From a virus: a stretch of DNA of 46,820 nt. The notes beneath the pieces are model-generated. The model was not told the origin of the DNA. It saw only the letters and a program-made list of their open reading frames with translations, and did not search any database. The stretch spans positions 1-46,820 of IMG/VR virus record IMGVR_UViG_3300022200_000083. The stretch is one strand, 5' to 3'. Both the position numbers and the translations under genes were made by a program. Below, piece by piece: positions 7,776 to 15,939 of the stretch. Position 1 is the stretch's first letter. Every line of letters starts with the position of its first letter.

Positions 7776-9422
7776 ATGGCGCTCAACACAGGCATCACAT
7801 TACCCGGACCACTCGCAAGTCTAGCGCGGATTAACACACGCTATTTGATCGAGTGGCACCGCGGAGGACAGCTCTATAAGAGCATCGCGCTACCTCTACC
7901 ACCAAAGGCGCTCACAATCAGCCAAAGCGCCCCATCTCAGATCACATACACGCTGGGAGAGCGACCGATCAGAGAGTTAGGGCGCTATCGAGAGCGCTCT
8001 ATTGAGCTCTCAGGCAGCGCGGGATATGACGCGCGACCATCGATGACCGCGGAAGGCGCAATCATCAGCGCATTTGGCCCCGCGATCTTGATCTCTTTTC
8101 GTCAGTTTTTAGAGGAGTATCAAGAGGCCGCGTCGCTTGAAGGTGCGGAAGCGTCACCAACGAGCGCTGAATTGAGATCTATTCTCAGTGCGAGCGCCAA
8201 CGCTACCCTTGATCTTCATCAGCTCATTTTTCGTGCGCTTGATGAGGATCTGCATTTATTTGTTGAGGTTGACGCCCTCACGATACAGCGCACCGCAGAC
8301 GGTGATAATTTAGCGCCTGCATGGACCTTGCAACTAAAGGCGTATGATGACGCAGATAGCACACAGACATCTTTTGATCTTGCGAGCATTTTAAATACCG
8401 TGACAGTAGCAATACAACTTGCAGCAAACGCCACAGCCGCAGCGCAACTGATCACGGGAGGCGCTAATGCTTATGTGAGAAGAGGTCTCGCCCCCCTACT
8501 GAGTACGTTAGATCAGCTCACCAACGCCGCGCGCGGAACCGTGGAGGCCGCAAAAGAGCTCGCTGATATTCCGATTGATATCATCAGGCAGATACAGCGC
8601 GCAGCGGGCAGAGTGAGAGCGCTTGTTACCTCCGTTATTGACGAAGTGGTTTCATACGATGATGAGTTTAGCGCAGAATGGCAACTATTACTCACAACGT
8701 TAGGACTCGCCGAAGATATTGAGAGCGCGGCGGAGAGCGTCGCAGTCAGCGCCCCATACTCGCTTTTAGATGCACTTAGAACACTTGACCCTCCAACCTT
8801 CCCACATATCACACAAACGCAGCTAGGCCCCGCCCGCGTGAGTGATGCAGTGACATCTTATCGTTTGCGACTCGGCGAAGATTTACGAGTATTGGCAAAT
8901 CGACTCTATAGAGCGCCAGAGAGATGGCCCGAGTTACAGCGTATTAACGGGTGGCTATCAGAGCGTCACAACGCGCGCGGAATCCTCGCCCGTGAGGGTG
9001 ATCTTGTACTACTCCCCATCGTAGGAGACACAGAGACACAGCCCACAAGAGATCAGCGCTCGCCCTATGGCCAAGACCTCTTCATTGATCCAAAAACGGG
9101 AGATCTACAACTCAAAGCGCAGGACTTAACCACAGTAAAAGGATCGCTCAACATTGAGCAGGCCGCGCGCCATCGTCTCACCACTACACAAGGAGAGACC
9201 CCGATTTTAGATGGTTATGGGCTACCGCAGAGAATCGGAGACCGGATCACAGCAGACAGCGCGGGATATCTCAGCGCTCACATCAGAGAGCAGCTCACAA
9301 GAGACCCAAGACTTGAGAGCGTGAATGTGATAGAGATCTCTGATAGAGGAGATCATCTTAGCGCGTCACTAGAGTTTAGAGCTGTAGCGGGCGCGATATT
9401 CAGTGAGAGGATAGTGATTTAA
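7776..9422 (+). CDS. Tail protein with LysM-like domain fused to a gp25/GpW-type wedge domain
   Basis: The 548-residue protein shows three parts. (1) The N-terminal domain (about 15-95) has LPLPPKALTISQ and an IELSGSAGYD turn, as in tail proteins that carry a C-terminal LysM. (2) A LysM-like segment at about 360-415 contains YRLRLGEDLRVLANRLY and ARGILAREGDLVLLP and could bind glycan or the baseplate. (3) The C-terminal 120 residues match gp25/W wedge proteins, with GDLQLKAQDL, NIEQAARHRLTT.GE, YGLPQRIGD and REQLTRDPRLESV. The wedge domain primes sheath assembly. In many phages parts 2 and 3 are separate genes, so this appears to be a fusion. Confidence 0.65.
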   Translation: MALNTGITLPGPLASLARINTRYLIEWHRGGQLYKSIALPLPPKALTISQSAPSQITYTLGERPIRELGRYRERSIELSGSAGYDARPSMTAEGAIISAFGPAILISFRQFLEEYQEAASLEGAEASPTSAELRSILSASANATLDLHQLIFRALDEDLHLFVEVDALTIQRTADGDNLAPAWTLQLKAYDDADSTQTSFDLASILNTVTVAIQLAANATAAAQLITGGANAYVRRGLAPLLSTLDQLTNAARGTVEAAKELADIPIDIIRQIQRAAGRVRALVTSVIDEVVSYDDEFSAEWQLLLTTLGLAEDIESAAESVAVSAPYSLLDALRTLDPPTFPHITQTQLGPARVSDAVTSYRLRLGEDLRVLANRLYRAPERWPELQRINGWLSERHNARGILAREGDLVLLPIVGDTETQPTRDQRSPYGQDLFIDPKTGDLQLKAQDLTTVKGSLNIEQAARHRLTTTQGETPILDGYGLPQRIGDRITADSAGYLSAHIREQLTRDPRLESVNVIEISDRGDHLSASLEFRAVAGAIFSERIVI

Positions 9423-10819
9423 TGTATGTACCGAGAGAACGCGACGAGCTAGCGCGGATTTTCCTTGGCTCACTCATCACGAGAAGCGAGCTAGACGACA
9501 CCGCGCAAGGTAGTGTGATAGATGTACTCGCTCAGAGTATGGCCGCGCTTGCGTCATCGACAGAGCGCCGGATCGCAGGTGTGAGAGACGCCTTCGATTT
9601 TCGCAACGCAACAGGCGCGGAGCTTGATGAGCGCCTTGGGGAATTTCCTCCTGACTCTATCAGCCGATTGAGCGCGACCACCGCAAGCGGATCGCTCACA
9701 GTCACGCTTTTAGCGCAAGGATCAGACCTCACCATAGAGGCAGGTGCGAGTTTCGGCGCGTCATCAAACCCTGATATCATTTACTCTGTGAGAACTCAGA
9801 CAGTGATCAGCGCAGGCGCCACGAGCGCAGATCTCACCGTTGACGCGAGCGAATCAGGACGCGCGGGAAACATAGCCTCTCAGCGCATCGACACCATTTT
9901 AGACGCACCCTCTCAACTCCTAACCGTGACAAATAGCGCAGCGTTCACGAACGGCCAAGAAGAAGAGACAGACAGCGCACTGATACGTCGCGCTATGCTC
10001 TACCTTCAGAGCCTAGCACGTTGCCAAGCGCCCGCGCTTGAATATGCCGCGCTGAGTTATGAGGGAGAAGAGCGAATCACTTTAGCCTCGCTCTATGAAG
10101 ATCCTCACGTCGCGGGCATGAGTTACCTTTATATTGATGATGGCTCAGGAACATTAGGTTTACGGACAGCGACAGGCCAACAGTACACAGGCACCGCGAC
10201 AGCCACAGGCCCTACTGTCATTTATCACGACGCCCCCGCAGTCAACACCCTATCGATCACATATACCGACCCAATAACGAGTTTGACGCGCACTGTTAGC
10301 CCCGTGAAATATGTGAGTGTACCTGAGCGCGGAGTAATCTATTTAGATTCTGATGCAATACCCGATGGCGCCGTGTGGACACTAGGCCCTTATGAAGTGT
10401 TTGGTGGTCCTATTGCAGCAATACAGAGGATTATTGAGGGCGACCCTGCCAACCCGACAAGCGCGCCGGGATGGAGAGCTGCAGGAACGCGCGTAAGAGT
10501 ATACCCTCCATCGATCATGAGACTTGATGCCGACATTCACTTGACCCCCGAGAATGGATATGAGCTCAACGCGCTATCTCAGAGCGTAGAGACATCACTC
10601 ATCGATGAACTAAGCGCCTACCGAATCGGTGAGCCTTTATTTGTAGCGCGGCTCATTGAGATGATCATGAGCGTTGAGGGCGTGCGAAATATCGCGCTAT
10701 ATGTGGCAGGTACGGGCGATGACGCTATACCACAAACGCTCGGTGATATATATCCATCAGCGGATCGCGTGATAAGACTAGGCGCGCTCACTATCATTCC
10801 AAGCCCTGAGGAGATTTGA
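9422..10819 (+). CDS. Baseplate J-like protein
   Basis: The 465-residue protein matches the Baseplate_J family. Seen are an N-terminal helical part with RNATGAELDERLGEFPP, then GSLTVTLLAQGSDLTIEAGASF, then TVDASESGRAGNIASQRID (the 'A...G..GN' core), and NGQEEETDSALIRRAMLYLQS (the 'G.d.Etd..lr.R' element). A C-terminal stretch with RVYPPS and EMIMSVEGVRNIALYV follows. J-type proteins form the baseplate wedge arms beside gp25. The start overlaps the previous stop (TAATG). Confidence 0.85.
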   Translation: MYVPRERDELARIFLGSLITRSELDDTAQGSVIDVLAQSMAALASSTERRIAGVRDAFDFRNATGAELDERLGEFPPDSISRLSATTASGSLTVTLLAQGSDLTIEAGASFGASSNPDIIYSVRTQTVISAGATSADLTVDASESGRAGNIASQRIDTILDAPSQLLTVTNSAAFTNGQEEETDSALIRRAMLYLQSLARCQAPALEYAALSYEGEERITLASLYEDPHVAGMSYLYIDDGSGTLGLRTATGQQYTGTATATGPTVIYHDAPAVNTLSITYTDPITSLTRTVSPVKYVSVPERGVIYLDSDAIPDGAVWTLGPYEVFGGPIAAIQRIIEGDPANPTSAPGWRAAGTRVRVYPPSIMRLDADIHLTPENGYELNALSQSVETSLIDELSAYRIGEPLFVARLIEMIMSVEGVRNIALYVAGTGDDAIPQTLGDIYPSADRVIRLGALTIIPSPEEI

Positions 10820-10821
10820 CA

Positions 10822-12285
10822 ATGGATAGAGTTAAGTTTGAAGCGCTAGAGCGCGCAGACCTTGAAGATGTTAAGGCGCTCACAGATCTAGCCTATGAAT
10901 ATGATCGAAGAGCACTTGGCGCGCTACTTGGCGCAGCGGACTTGAGCGCTAACGATGGAGGCTTATTGAGTGGGCCTCTTCTCACATATGATCACCTCAA
11001 TGGATTATTGACGCTCTCTTCATTCGGCTACCTAGAGATCACTGAGGGAGGCACACCGCTCGACAGTAACGGGAACAGTTTATCGCCCGAAGCGCGCGTA
11101 ATTCGCTTTGATTCAAGCGCGAGCTCTCACATCAACAGCCCTGTAGACATCAGCGCAGCGCGCACCGTAGGCACCACATATACCCTTTACGCTCGATCAA
11201 TCAGAGTAGCGAGCGACACGAGCGCCCGTCGCCGTTGGGATGTCAGCAGCGCTCAAGAGGTGAGCTACTCGCCAACGACACGATATAGAGAGCGTGTAGA
11301 GTTCGCCGCAGGCGTGACAAAGCCTGCCGAGACGACAAGCGCGGATATTGGACAATGGACACCGCTGTTAACTTATGAAGTAGATAGCGGAGGAGCTCTT
11401 ACCCATACCTATATCAGCGCACTTGACCACGCAGACGCGCGGACTATCACGCTCTCGCAGCCCGGACTGAGTAGCGCTCTACTAAGCACGCGAGACTATT
11501 TAGTAGAAACGAGCTCACAAAGCACCTCTCATGGTCTGCTTGGTATGTTGAGCGCGATTAAACTTGCGCTTCACCGGTTAACGAATCTTGGCTCAAGTGA
11601 TATCCTCCACACTCCCAACGCTGACAAATGGTACAGCGCGCCCCCACTGTCAAATCAAGAAGTTAAGCTCAGGATCGAGCGCTTAGAAACGAGAAATCAG
11701 GCAGTACAAGACCGCGCGACAGAGCTTGAGACGTTCTCACATATCCTAATCAGAGTAGAGGCTACATGGTCAAGCTCCGCCAACACATCATATTCCCGGA
11801 TTGACGCGCCTCAAGGTACTGCATTAATTTTCGATGGCGCTGATATGAGCGGAGCATACCCCCTTGGCAATGCTTCCCTCAACAGCGCTGATTTCATGCT
11901 CGCTCTTAGGCGCCCTGTAGTCACATTACCCACACCGGCGAGCGGTAAAGCGTGGAAACTATGGAGCCACAATATCAGACCACTTACAGCACCGACAGCG
12001 CCCGATAGCTTGACAGACACGACAGCCACTCAATTATACCCTCTCGATTTTGATTATGGCGTCGTTTATGCCCTACCCTCAGGAAATATCCCACTCTCAA
12101 CAGATCTACCCCCGACAAGATCTATCATAGGAACGAGAGTGATCAGCCCCGCCACGGCTCCCAGCACGCCTGCGACATACACGCAAACTATCCCATTTAT
12201 CATCAGAATAGATCCAAATTTCGTAAGCTCAGAGCTCAAATTCATCTATGATATTCAACTCACGATACAAGAGGTAGACGCATGA
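10822..12285 (+). CDS. Baseplate-edge / tail-fibre-associated structural protein
   Basis: The 487-residue product follows the J protein and is rich in Ser, Thr, Ala and short beta strands, as expected of a virion surface protein. There is no signal peptide or enzymatic motif. A coiled-coil-like stretch lies at about 290-315 (VKLRIERLETRNQAVQ). The ATG at 10822 is preferred because a GAGGAG site lies 8 bases upstream; a TTG at 10816 is the alternative. It overlaps the next gene by four bases. I do not recognise the family; a fibre-connecting protein is likely from context. Confidence 0.5.
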   Translation: MDRVKFEALERADLEDVKALTDLAYEYDRRALGALLGAADLSANDGGLLSGPLLTYDHLNGLLTLSSFGYLEITEGGTPLDSNGNSLSPEARVIRFDSSASSHINSPVDISAARTVGTTYTLYARSIRVASDTSARRRWDVSSAQEVSYSPTTRYRERVEFAAGVTKPAETTSADIGQWTPLLTYEVDSGGALTHTYISALDHADARTITLSQPGLSSALLSTRDYLVETSSQSTSHGLLGMLSAIKLALHRLTNLGSSDILHTPNADKWYSAPPLSNQEVKLRIERLETRNQAVQDRATELETFSHILIRVEATWSSSANTSYSRIDAPQGTALIFDGADMSGAYPLGNASLNSADFMLALRRPVVTLPTPASGKAWKLWSHNIRPLTAPTAPDSLTDTTATQLYPLDFDYGVVYALPSGNIPLSTDLPPTRSIIGTRVISPATAPSTPATYTQTIPFIIRIDPNFVSSELKFIYDIQLTIQEVDA

Positions 12286-13307
12286 CAGTTACAGCGCACG
12301 CGGGATGGACCCTAGACCCCCTAGCGAACCCTGATCCGACAATCACACACAGTTTACCTCTTGCCGCTCAAAGCTATAGCGTATTCGGGAGCGCGGTAGA
12401 CAGCGCAGACCCTAGCGCAAGCTTTACTTTTGCATGGTCCATTCTACTACCGAGATCAGGACAGACCGCGAGCCTATCAAGCAGCACTGCACAAAATCCC
12501 ACGCTGCAAAACGTGAGTGATACTTGGGGAGATGTTAGACTCTTCGTGGTCGCGACCAACACTGCGACAGCTGAGACAAGCGACACCGACCCACGCACAG
12601 CGCCCGCGAGCGCCTTTTGTACGTTGCAGATCGAGAGCGCAGCGCGATCTTTGCGCCTGCCCGCTATCGGCTCAAGAGATTGGTATACAGCGCTAGACAC
12701 TATCACAGCGACGCTTGACACCCTCACGATCAACAACGGGATAGACACCGCGACCGTAAACGGATCAGGTGAGCTCATCTTGACGCTTGATGACGGTTCG
12801 ACCATCAACGCGGGCTCAGTGGTAGGACCCGCAGGCGCTGACGGAGCAGATGGCGCAGATGGAGCGGATGGCGCGGCCGGTCCTAGTGTACGATTTTTAG
12901 AGTATAGCGGACATATCACACAATGGTATGATCTTAGTGGGGCCACGCTCCAAAACGGATTTAACCCTGCTAAAGTGGAAGCTATTTTTGGACCTTTCAG
13001 AGCACCTTTTGACTTGACGATTGAGCATATCTCGATCGCAGCACGAAACGCGGGACAAGCAACAAATAGCGCTGATTTTAATATATACACCTGTTCACCT
13101 GCTAATTGGGAAATTGACACGCTCACGAGTGACACTCAAACTTTTACAATCACAAGCCCAAGTAACTATTCACCGAGCTCTGTAAAATACACCTTTAGCC
13201 CTGCATTAAGTGTTAGCTCAGGTACTTTGTTTGGCTTACAAATGGGAGTACCTACTATCGGAGCGATGGAAGGTTTAGCGATCTCTATCACTTGCTTGGA
13301 GAGTTGA
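12282..13307 (+). CDS. Tail-fibre-like protein with collagen-type GAD repeat
   Basis: The 341-residue protein has an immunoglobulin or PKD-like N-terminal part (about 25-110, with FTFAWSILLP and a Ser/Thr-rich strand pattern), then a short collagen-like run at about 185-198 (repeated Gly-Ala-Asp ending GAAGPS). The C-terminal beta-rich domain (about 200-340) could contact a receptor. Gly-X-Y runs trimerise phage fibres, so this is probably a trimeric fibre or tip. The start is coupled by ATGA to the gene before. Confidence 0.6.
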   Translation: MTVTAHAGWTLDPLANPDPTITHSLPLAAQSYSVFGSAVDSADPSASFTFAWSILLPRSGQTASLSSSTAQNPTLQNVSDTWGDVRLFVVATNTATAETSDTDPRTAPASAFCTLQIESAARSLRLPAIGSRDWYTALDTITATLDTLTINNGIDTATVNGSGELILTLDDGSTINAGSVVGPAGADGADGADGADGAAGPSVRFLEYSGHITQWYDLSGATLQNGFNPAKVEAIFGPFRAPFDLTIEHISIAARNAGQATNSADFNIYTCSPANWEIDTLTSDTQTFTITSPSNYSPSSVKYTFSPALSVSSGTLFGLQMGVPTIGAMEGLAISITCLES

Positions 13308-13308
13308 C

Positions 13309-14097
13309 ATGAAAGGCTATGGAGATTTTGAAAGCGGAGGGCTCGGCTATGGAGACCCTGAAAGCCTCGCGGGTACGGTCCAAGAGCTTGGTTATGGCTC
13401 ACCGACTCAAGAAGCGCTGATCTATCTTGAGCTTAGGTCAGCGCGCGTGCATCATCGAGGCGGCGCAAAGATCCAGCTCACAGGCCCTCTCTCAGACGCG
13501 CTCTCACCTTATCGTCTCTCTATAGATGTAGATGGCGTCACTACATATCTCTATTCAGGGATAGCGGGGCGAGGGCCTGATCTGATCAAAAGGCGAGGTG
13601 ATTTAGAAGCGTACACGCCACCGGCGCCGGCGGGCTCATATGTGATTACTCTTCATTGTGGCCCAAACTTTTTAACGACATACACCGTAGGCACAGCGCT
13701 AGTAATTGAGCCTGATAATCGAGGCGAAGAGCGCTACATCTCGCGCAGATTACCACCTTCATTTTATGCCACAGGCGCAAGATTTAACGGGCTTGATCCT
13801 CTCGATCTAGCGACGAGTACACCTGATCGACCGCCCTATCTACATCAGATCTTAGACATCTTCGGGCGCATCTCTCAAGAGTATGTAGGCAGCGCGCAGA
13901 CAGTGCTAGCACGCGATCATGTACGAGGGGAAACCGCACTAGAGCTTGAGAGTTTGCTCGCTTTGCCTGATAATGGACAAGTGAGTATTAATGCTCATCT
14001 ATACTCATATTCAATCTCAGGATCTCAGCTCACCTTGAGTGAAGGTCTTAAGCGCGACTTACCGCAACTCAGCGAGGTGATTCTCTATGCTCCGTGA
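13309..14097 (+). CDS. Hypothetical baseplate/tail structural protein
   Basis: The 262-residue product begins with a Gly/Tyr-rich head carrying three copies of a GYGDPES-like motif (residues 2-30), followed by beta-rich sequence. There is no enzymatic motif and no membrane segment. It overlaps the next gene by 11 bases and lies in the baseplate-fibre run, so a structural role is inferred. The Gly-Tyr repeats could be a flexible attachment arm. The family is not recognised. Confidence 0.5.
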   Translation: MKGYGDFESGGLGYGDPESLAGTVQELGYGSPTQEALIYLELRSARVHHRGGAKIQLTGPLSDALSPYRLSIDVDGVTTYLYSGIAGRGPDLIKRRGDLEAYTPPAPAGSYVITLHCGPNFLTTYTVGTALVIEPDNRGEERYISRRLPPSFYATGARFNGLDPLDLATSTPDRPPYLHQILDIFGRISQEYVGSAQTVLARDHVRGETALELESLLALPDNGQVSINAHLYSYSISGSQLTLSEGLKRDLPQLSEVILYAP

Positions 14098-14887
14098 AGA
14101 AAGCCATCTCAGAGAAGCCCGCGCAGACACTCAGATTCACCGCGCGCCGAGAGATTATCTTGAGACTCTAGCCACGCTTTACGGTCTACCTCTGCAAGCA
14201 ACCGAAACACCACACCTCTCACAGCGCGCATTTCTTCATGAGACACTCTACAGCGTGAGAGGGTCTTACACCGCGCTAATCAATCAGCTTAGTGGACTCT
14301 TCCAACATCTCATGGAGGAAACCACCGCGACACTTACCCCCGCGAGCGCGCCCTATCTCACCTCACCTGATATTACTGCAGCGTGGGGAGAAGAGCGCCT
14401 CATCAGAGTATCAGGCGCGCTCTATCACTCGACTCATTATGATAGTGGCACATCTCGCCTTTATCTTTCGCCCGCGCGATCTCTCGCGATCACCGGCGCC
14501 CCCACGAGCGGAAGCGCTCAGAGCGTAGATGTTGAGCTTCTACCCTTTGTGATCAGGGAGCCACAACCCGAACTTTTAAAGGCGCAATTCGGGCGCACTC
14601 AAGAGGCGCAATGTACAGTGATCATCGACATGATCTCACCTCAGACAGAGATCACACCGCCTAGCTATTGGCGCGAGAACGCAGACGCGCGCACGAATGA
14701 CCCCTACGGCGCGCATATCCTTGATCTTTTCAGCTCGACAGAGAGCGAGCGCAACGGAGGCCAGCCTCCTTATCCTCTTTACTTCGAGGGCTCAGACTTT
14801 GGCCCCTCGATTAGATCTCTATTTAGTGACCTATTAGCCGCAGGCGTCGAGCTCCGAATGAGACTTCGCCGAACCTTTAGCCCGTGA
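14087..14887 (+). CDS. Putative tail protein I-like baseplate component
   Basis: The 266-residue protein has a helical N-terminal half (APRDYLETLATLYGLPLQ, then RAFLHETLYSVRGSYTALINQL), the pattern of gpI or DUF2313-type proteins, which lie after the J protein and link wedge to fibre. The C-terminal half is beta-rich and ends in LRMRLRRTFSP. It is the last gene before the lysis cluster. The similarity is pattern-level only, so confidence in the family is low and in a structural role moderate. Confidence 0.4.
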   Translation: MLREESHLREARADTQIHRAPRDYLETLATLYGLPLQATETPHLSQRAFLHETLYSVRGSYTALINQLSGLFQHLMEETTATLTPASAPYLTSPDITAAWGEERLIRVSGALYHSTHYDSGTSRLYLSPARSLAITGAPTSGSAQSVDVELLPFVIREPQPELLKAQFGRTQEAQCTVIIDMISPQTEITPPSYWRENADARTNDPYGAHILDLFSSTESERNGGQPPYPLYFEGSDFGPSIRSLFSDLLAAGVELRMRLRRTFSP

Positions 14888-14895
14888 GGTGAATC

Positions 14896-15219
14896 ATGGA
14901 ACTTAACCCCGCTCTCTTACCCCTAGAAACTCTTGCATGGACAGCGATTAGCGCGTGGGCGCTTGTCGAATGGTGCCGCCCGCTCCTGAAGATGTTCAAC
15001 ATAGAAGGCCCAAAACGTGTTTTAGCGCTTCGATCAATAGCCTTGATTGTTGGCGCCATCGTAGGCGCCATCATTCACCCTGAAGTGACAGAGGATAGCG
15101 CGAGCGCGCTTTATGGCGCGATCATCGGGCTTGGTGCAGGCGCCCTGAATAGTATTATCGTAGGCATCATCAAAAACAAGGTGAGTAAGGCAGCAGGAGA
15201 GGGGGATAAGGATGAGTAA
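14896..15219 (+). CDS. Holin-like membrane protein
   Basis: The 107-residue protein has hydrophobic segments at about 10-30 (LETLAWTAISAWALVEW), 44-60 (VLALRSIALIVGAIVGAII) and 73-93 (LYGAIIGLGAGALNSIIVGII). A charged C-terminal tail follows, the usual layout of class I holins, which permeabilise the inner membrane at lysis. A GAGGTGA ribosome site precedes the ATG. It heads a three-gene group with a coiled-coil membrane protein and a lipoprotein, supporting a lysis role. Confidence 0.6.
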   Translation: MELNPALLPLETLAWTAISAWALVEWCRPLLKMFNIEGPKRVLALRSIALIVGAIVGAIIHPEVTEDSASALYGAIIGLGAGALNSIIVGIIKNKVSKAAGEGDKDE

Positions 15220-15499
15220 CCCCATTGATCAGCCAACAGCGCTTGAATGGTTGTGGCGCGGGCTATCTTTGCTTGCCATCCCCGCGCTAGCGTGGGTCAT
15301 TAAGCTCTCTAGTGACCTTGCGAGAGCAGAGTATCAGCGCCAAGACCATGAGCGTAGAATCAGTCAGCTTGAAAATGATAACCGTGAAAACATGAAGGTC
15401 TTCACAGAAATCAAGGGTCTGATTATTGAACTACGCACGCAAAATGCAACGATGGCCGAAGACATCAAAGAGCTCAAAGTCAAGCTAGGTAGCCCATGA
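15212..15499 (+). CDS. Membrane-anchored coiled-coil protein (lysis accessory or spanin-like)
   Basis: The 95-residue protein has one membrane segment at about 14-31 (LWRGLSLLAIPALAWVIKL), then a long charged coiled coil to the end (ERRISQLENDNREN, IKGLIIELRTQN). This type-II topology is typical of inner-membrane spanins or holin accessory proteins. It overlaps the holin-like gene by 8 bases and the following lipoprotein gene by 4, matching an i-spanin/o-spanin arrangement. Confidence 0.5.
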   Translation: MSNPIDQPTALEWLWRGLSLLAIPALAWVIKLSSDLARAEYQRQDHERRISQLENDNRENMKVFTEIKGLIIELRTQNATMAEDIKELKVKLGSP

Positions 15500-15939
15500 C
15501 AACAGCGCTTCGTATCATTACTACTTGTTTACTTTTGATTCTTATTTCTCTTTCACTTCGCGCGTGCTCGCCTCCGCCCGACCCGCGAAGATTCAGAGAG
15601 TCTAAGGAATTGGAAGAATCAGATGAGGAGTCAGACCCCCGCGCAGAGATCCTGCATGAGCTCGTCATGCTGCGCGACGAGATGCAGCTTAACCATGCAG
15701 ACATCATCTTCACAACGATGGACATTGAAGAGGGTCTACTGCACGATATGGACCCCGTAGTCATCCCGCATTTCCTCAAGGCCCTTGCGCCAGAGACGAG
15801 AGCACCAAGCCTCAGCCAAGATTGGAAGATCGGGCACAAATGGCTTGATCCCCTTGAGCATGAGACGTGCGAGCTCATCAGCGGCAGCGGGCGCCCGCGA
15901 GAGCTCGACCTCACAAATTATCTCATCGTGGATAAATAA
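15496..15939 (+). CDS. Predicted lipoprotein, possible outer-membrane spanin; 3' end lies inside polA
   Basis: The 147-codon frame begins with a signal sequence ending in a lipobox-like LSLRAC at about residues 19-24, followed by Pro-rich and acidic segments. It follows a coiled-coil membrane gene by ATGA overlap, the usual place for an o-spanin lipoprotein. From 15736 to the TAA at 15937-15939 it is antisense to the last 68 codons of the DNA polymerase gene, including polymerase motif C. Residues beyond about 80 may therefore be an overprinted extension rather than a conserved domain. The N-terminal lipoprotein part is credible and the tail is uncertain. Confidence 0.5.
   Translation: MTTALRIITTCLLLILISLSLRACSPPPDPRRFRESKELEESDEESDPRAEILHELVMLRDEMQLNHADIIFTTMDIEEGLLHDMDPVVIPHFLKALAPETRAPSLSQDWKIGHKWLDPLEHETCELISGSGRPRELDLTNYLIVDK

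Noticed and set aside
12374-13135. 253-codon minus-strand ORF opposite the fibre gene
   Set aside because: It reads the complement of the collagen-like and Ser/Thr-rich fibre gene, has no ribosome site and lies within a clear plus-strand operon.
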